Shown here one piece after another: positions 60,033-64,000 of a stretch of 64,000 nt of DNA. The stretch is taken from assembly GCF_000304475.1 (NCBI RefSeq), contig NC_018941.1:1302001-1366000 (forward strand), read 5' to 3'. The stretch comes from Kazachstania africana CBS 2517 (taxonomy: Eukaryota > Ascomycota > Saccharomycetes > Saccharomycetales > Saccharomycetaceae). Position 1 is the stretch's first letter. The number at the start of each line of letters is the position of its first letter. Made by a program: the position numbers and the translations under genes. Under the pieces are notes generated by a model, which worked only from the letters and a program-made list of their open reading frames with translations, did no database searches and was not told the origin of the DNA.

Positions 60033-60717
60033 TGCTCGAAGTAACATTATACCGACATTTTAATGGTTTGTTAGTAAGACAATTTCAAAATTTTGGAAGA
60101 ATTGAATTACGTGTAGTGAGTGCATTGTTTGGTATATCCACTGTGACGTGAAGGGAGATCAGAGGATGTCTCTTGTATATTATTATCGTTAATGTTGTTC
60201 ATGTTGTGGATGTCAGTCAAATAATTAAAATAATTCTTATTAATCAGTGTTTTTACCAAATAATGCACTGGTTATATATAAAATAAAATATACAATAAAT
60301 AATATACAGTGTGACAAACTTTGATCAAACTTCAGTGTTCACCTGAGTATTTATACAATTTCCAACATATTTTGCTTTGTAACATTTTTCCATGTTCTAT
60401 AATCATATTTGTAATATTCTCTAATATTTACTGCCGATAAATTCATCGATTTATCACATTACCATATTAAAAATGTAATTTTTACTACCGATAAATTTAC
60501 TGTTTCTCATATTACCTCATTATTTTGTAATTGAATTCTTCTAGAACATTTTAAATTTGTCATTCTAACTATCAGAACATTGAAATGTCAGTATAATGTC
60601 ATTTCCAGCACACTGATAAGTAAGATTTCATTTACATAATTGTTTGACCTATCACATTATGAGCAAGAAAAACAACGTTGAGATAGATAAAACAACCGCC
60701 GATCTTCCTTTGGATCA
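60033..60717 (+). mobile_element. old, internally deleted LTR interrupted by a younger LTR
   Basis: Left part 60033-60143 starts TGCTCGAAGTAACATTATACCGACATTTTAATGG and, after a deletion of about 250 bases, continues with GTGCATTGTTTGGTATATCCACTG, the LTR 3' region. The right part from 60616 continues with ATAAGTAAGAT...AATTGTTTGAC and an ATG at 60659 (MSKKNNVEID...) and ends CTTTGGATCA. Both ends and the order match the family, but it is diverged. LTR 60144-60610 splits it, with a CACTG duplication. Confidence 0.8.
60144..60610 (-). mobile_element. solo LTR with 5-bp target duplication (467 bp)
   Basis: On the minus strand it begins TGCTGGAAATGACATTATAC at 60610 and ends CTTCACGTCA at 60144, exactly 467 bp like the copy at 1595-2061 and nearly identical over its 3' two-thirds. 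It is flanked by CACTG at 60139-60143 and at 60611-60615. It lies 277 bp upstream of tRNA-Asn. Confidence 0.93.
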
Positions 60718-60886
60718 CGGCCCGCCCCTAGTTGAACAGCTGACATGGATAGAATACTATTACATGATACTGTGGTGTTTCTGGAATTTTCCCGACAGCA
60801 ATTTGGTTGAATTAGATTAATTTGGATAGCATGTAGCGCAAATGATATATGGTAACAAACATTTACAAAAATTTCATCAATAAAGA
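60718..60886. other. spacer between the old LTR and tRNA-Asn
   Basis: 170 bases; no feature seen. Confidence 0.4.
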
Positions 60887-60960
60887 GACTCCATGGCCAA
60901 GCTGGTTAAGGCGTGCGACTGTTAATCGCAAGATCGTGAGTTCAATCCTCACTGGGGTCG
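60887..60960 (+). tRNA. tN(GUU): tRNA-Asn (anticodon GTT)
   Basis: GACTCCATGGCCAAGCTGG...CTGTTAATC...GAGTTCAATCCTC...GGGGTCG, 74 nt, all arms intact and near-identical to the yeast gene. A T-run terminator follows at 60966-60973. Confidence 0.97.
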
Positions 60961-61219
60961 ATTCATTTTTTTTCTGCCTATTTTTTTTGTTTTGAATGTA
61001 ATCGACTCTTCAAAAGTGTATCACGGAATGATGTCCTCAGACATAATAGTCCGTTATGGTTTTGTTTTTGATTATGATGCGAATATAAAGTATTAAATAA
61101 ATATATATAAATAAAAATGATTTCTATTAAATGCAAAAGTTTCATGAGGGGGACGACAGTTCGAGAATTGAGAAAAAAAGTGACACAGTGAATTTACCGC
61201 AGGAATGTTTGTTTTTTTT

Positions 61220-62719
61220 TCATTTCTCTTCGTTCAATCTATGTGTTGTACTTGACGTTGAAGAAGAGTCTAATGTATGATTACTTATGGTGGAGTCATC
61301 GTTAATGGGAGATAAAGAAGAAGAAGCTAGATTTTGTAGTTGATGATTTGAATTTTGTTCCGTTTGTGCATTGACATCGTCGTAATTTGAGTGTCTATAA
61401 TCGGTGTCAACCCCCCACTCGTAATAATCTCTTCTAACTTCGACGTAATCGTAAGCGAATTCACCAATTTGATTTTCATCTAAACCTCTTGCTTCAGCAT
61501 CTTCACTAACTCTTAGTTTTAACCATGGGATATTGTCTAAGATGAAACAAATAATTGCAGATACAACTACGGAATAACCTATGACTGCGGCGATGTAAGC
61601 AATTTGTTTATACATTTGCTTATAATTATGAGTAAGCCATCCACCTTTATGTCTTGTTGAGCCATCCATTCCAATGACCCAATCTGCGGATAAGATAGCA
61701 TTGAAAAGTAAGCCGATGACACCGGCGATTCCATGTTCTGCCAATATATCCATTGCATCATCTACTTTGAAATAATATTTGATCTTCGTTGCATAATTAC
61801 AAACAAACCCGGTGACGATGCCTTGTACGAGGGATGCATATAGGGTGATACAACCACTTGATGGAGTTGCAGCTACTAACCCACAGATTATACCGGAACA
61901 AAGACCCACGGTAGACCATTTTTTCTCCGATCTATAATCTAAGAGACACCAGGTCATCCCACTTGAAACAGCACTTAGATTAGTATTGGCGAAAGCGTAG
62001 GCAGCTCTTAGATCTGGAGTCAGGGCGGAACCTGCATTGAACATTAACCAACCGAAATAAAGTATACCAGTTCCCAGAGTGACCATTGATACATTATGTG
62101 GTCTAAAATTGATTAATAAATTTTCTCTTCTTCTACCAAGAAAATATGAATAAACAAAACCGCCCATTGCGCTGACAATTTCTAAGAAACCGCCCGCCCA
62201 ATCTAGAACACCCCATTGATAAGCCCAACCTCCTGGAGACCAAATCCAATAACAGATTGGACAGTATACTAACGTAGCGAAAAGGAATATAAAGATCATA
62301 TGAGGGAATAGAGTGCCTCTTTCAGCGGTTGCGCCCGATACAATACTTAAAGTAACGCACATGAACATCATTTGAAAGAAAGCGTATGCAATTTCAGGGT
62401 ATGTTGAAGAGTCATTTGATTTACCGTAGACGTTTCTGAAACCGAAAGAATTTAAATCTCCAATGAATTTATTATTTGTTGCGGTCTTTGACAGAGCCAA
62501 TGAATAACCCCAAAAATACCATTGTAGCATTCCTACTAGAGTTGACATTAGCACTACCCATATCAAAGATAACGCACTTTTACGTCTTGCTAGACCAGAA
62601 TATAGTAAAGCGAGACCGATGACCATAAAATAGACCATACTTGCCGAGAGAATGATGAATCCTACGGTTGCTCCATCGTACGTTTCATTCCATAGGTAAC
62701 CATCTTCTATACTACTCAT
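61220..62719 (-). CDS. MEP3: ammonium permease, Mep1/Mep3 type
   Basis: 499 residues. A plasma-membrane ammonium transporter of the Amt/Mep/Rh family, with eleven membrane segments predicted (about 18-425) and a cytosolic tail. The family core is visible: GLALLYSGLARRKS, GATAERG, WSPGGWAYQWGVLDWAGG, LDYRSEKKWSTVGLCSGI, AEHGIAGVIGLLFNA. The first pore histidine of the twin-His pair is Glu (E180), the second is kept (H329); this is the Mep1/Mep3 state, unlike the sensor-transporter Mep2. The enhancer-region sequence GEFAYDYVEVRRDYYEWG agrees with Mep1/Mep3. LOA1 next door equals YPR138-YPR139, so MEP3 is chosen. A cluster of GATAAG sites lies upstream. Confidence 0.93.
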   Translation of the reverse strand: MSSIEDGYLWNETYDGATVGFIILSASMVYFMVIGLALLYSGLARRKSALSLIWVVLMSTLVGMLQWYFWGYSLALSKTATNNKFIGDLNSFGFRNVYGKSNDSSTYPEIAYAFFQMMFMCVTLSIVSGATAERGTLFPHMIFIFLFATLVYCPICYWIWSPGGWAYQWGVLDWAGGFLEIVSAMGGFVYSYFLGRRRENLLINFRPHNVSMVTLGTGILYFGWLMFNAGSALTPDLRAAYAFANTNLSAVSSGMTWCLLDYRSEKKWSTVGLCSGIICGLVAATPSSGCITLYASLVQGIVTGFVCNYATKIKYYFKVDDAMDILAEHGIAGVIGLLFNAILSADWVIGMDGSTRHKGGWLTHNYKQMYKQIAYIAAVIGYSVVVSAIICFILDNIPWLKLRVSEDAEARGLDENQIGEFAYDYVEVRRDYYEWGVDTDYRHSNYDDVNAQTEQNSNHQLQNLASSSLSPINDDSTISNHTLDSSSTSSTTHRLNEEK

Positions 62720-63583
62720 AATTAATTATAAGATGTAGTATTTCATTTATTGAAAGATGGATGGTAATAAGGATTGGGTAATATGGGGTTAATGACTAAG
62801 AAACAAGAAAATCCAAGATCAAGTAGCTATTATTGATATATATATATATATATATGAATCACCTTTCCAGAGAGATAAGCCTTGAAGGAAATAAATAGTG
62901 GTATAAACAGGATGAATTAAACGCTGCGCAAAATATCGCAATTCTGGACTTTTGGAATGTGTACTCCATTTTACGAAAGAAGGCTCGAGGGATTGTCTGT
63001 TTCTCTCCTTCTACTGCTTCTCTTTATGCTGTGGTCCTTCCATAAGATAAGAAGAAGAAAAATTGTTAATCTCTGCGAATTGGCCAAACAGAGAAGAATT
63101 TGTTTTCGAAAATATTGATAAGATAAGCAAATAAAAGATAAGTGAAAAAAGGAAGAAGGCTCTTTTTTTTTTTCTTTTTTGCTCATTGTAGATTATTCCG
63201 GGTAACCTAAAGTGACAGTAAACGGTAGTTATCCACCGGGACTTCTCCGGCTGTTTCTCAGGGTTCTCTCATGAAAAGCAAGTCCGTTACCGGAGAAAGC
63301 ACAAGTGACCACTGGGATTCTAAGAAGATCCACAATGGCATGTTGTAAATGAGAGTACTCTAATGGGGGGGGGTAATAGACATCTCTTTTTTACTTGAAT
63401 GGTTCCCCCACTAATCTTGGTGATATATATATATATGTATATACATATATATATATATATTCACCATACTATGATGGCACGTGCTTCTTTTATATGTAGG
63501 CTGTCAAAAAAGTGCCGTGCTGCCCGAAAAGAGTCTCATTGAAAAAACGGTAAATATTTACATACAGAAAATTTATTAATATC
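62720..63583. other. MEP3 upstream region
   Basis: 864 bases upstream of MEP3 and downstream of LOA1. It has the GATAAG cluster, a TA tract (62834-62856), nine G at about 63365, and a palindromic TA tract with GTATAC in the middle (about 63424-63460). No gene seen. Confidence 0.5.
62874..63142 (+). promoter_or_regulatory. GATAAG cluster, nitrogen-catabolite UAS of MEP3
   Basis: Five GATAAG hexamers: 62874-62879, 63046-63051, 63117-63122, 63122-63127 (overlapping) and 63137-63142, 155-423 bp before the MEP3 ATG. Gln3/Gat1 bind such clusters and activate MEP genes on poor nitrogen sources. Confidence 0.75.
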
Positions 63584-64000
63584 CTACTTCCGGAAATACT
63601 CTTCGACAAATCTTCTTTTGGAGTCAATGTTTAAAGATTTTGACACCAATTTAAAACTGTCTTCGCCGTTCAACTGGACTCTTATTGTATCAAGACTAAC
63701 GCCATCTCTATCCAATATAACCACTTTATGAACGTTACATTTGACACTAATCTTCTTCGTAAATAAATTTTTGATCAAACTCCATAGAGACACTCTCAAT
63801 GGCGTCGTCAATGACTGATTAACTTTGATTCTAATACTAGAAACCTTGACTGGTTTCATCTCATCATCGCCATAGATAACTTCGTTTAAGTTTGCACTCG
63901 TTACCACAAATGGTAAGACACTCTTACCATTCGATGTGGTCCCCTCAGGGAACATAAACCATATGTATTTGTCTAATTCTTTTTCAATATTCGAAATTTC
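63584..64000 (-). CDS. LOA1: lysophosphatidic acid acyltransferase Loa1/Vps66, 3' part (runs off the window)
   Basis: The last 138 codons or so; the frame is open to the right edge and begins outside the window. It contains the PlsC-family motif WFMFPEGTTSNG, the acyltransferase block III that binds the phosphate of the acceptor. The remainder resembles the C-terminal half of yeast Loa1 (YPR139C), an LPA:oleoyl-CoA acyltransferase of the ER and lipid droplets that shapes triacylglycerol storage. Neighbouring MEP3 in S. cerevisiae order supports this. Confidence 0.82.
   Translation of the reverse strand, partial: EISNIEKELDKYIWFMFPEGTTSNGKSVLPFVVTSANLNEVIYGDDEMKPVKVSSIRIKVNQSLTTPLRVSLWSLIKNLFTKKISVKCNVHKVVILDRDGVSLDTIRVQLNGEDSFKLVSKSLNIDSKRRFVEEYFRK

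Overview
The window is nuclear DNA of a budding yeast of the family Saccharomycetaceae. It is AT-rich, with compact genes that show no introns, an intron-bearing tRNA-Ile(UAU), Ty-type LTRs beside tRNA genes, and gene neighbourhoods that match Saccharomyces cerevisiae in blocks. It is not S. cerevisiae: protein lengths, gene order, a Hyr/Iff-type cell-wall protein and the LTR sequences differ. A Kazachstania- or Naumovozyma-like species is my best guess from general features, not a firm assignment. There is one 198-base assembly gap (8802-8999).

Layout. 1-2422: retrotransposon debris (a decayed LTR, a possible integrase relic, an intact solo LTR) leading to a tRNA-Ile gene. 2663-15783: GCD6, CDC42, TCP1, UPC2, AHA1 and a truncated ADR1, all on the plus strand; this matches the YDR211-YDR216 block with CDC42 (YLR229) interleaved. 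15952-24300: IDH2, BAG7, EFT1/2 and VPS17, all on the minus strand (the YOR132-YOR136 block). 24301-31414: a Hyr-type adhesin whose reading frame is broken between the ligand domain and the 42-residue stalk repeats, flanked by long gene-free stretches. 31415-51851: DIP5, a CRG1-like methyltransferase, DIM1, PLC1, KAR9, MDL2, ATP15, KEL3, a PBI1/acetyltransferase-like gene and FUM1 (the YPL262-YPL272 block, rearranged). 51852-61000: an accessory segment with tRNA-Ala, stacked LTRs, a yapsin, tRNA-Arg, an orphan Gag-like ORF, a subtilisin-like protease, a nested LTR pair and tRNA-Asn. 61220-64000: a MEP1/MEP3-type ammonium transporter with a GATAAG cluster upstream, and the 3' part of LOA1/VPS66 running off the right edge.

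Functional themes are translation and folding (GCD6, EF2, TCP1, AHA1, DIM1, tRNAs), mitochondrial metabolism (IDH2, FUM1, ATP15, MDL2), nitrogen acquisition (DIP5, MEP) and the cell surface or secreted space (adhesin, yapsin, subtilase). Regulatory sites fit these roles: a perfect three-unit heat-shock element before AHA1, PAC plus RRPE before DIM1 and KEL3, and five GATAAG sites before MEP.

I did not find a clearly new multi-gene system. The best leads are the frame-broken adhesin, the halved ADR1, the orphan Gag-like gene between two secreted proteases, and the LTR family, whose LTR appears to carry the first codons of Gag and which lies 170-280 bp upstream of tRNA genes.
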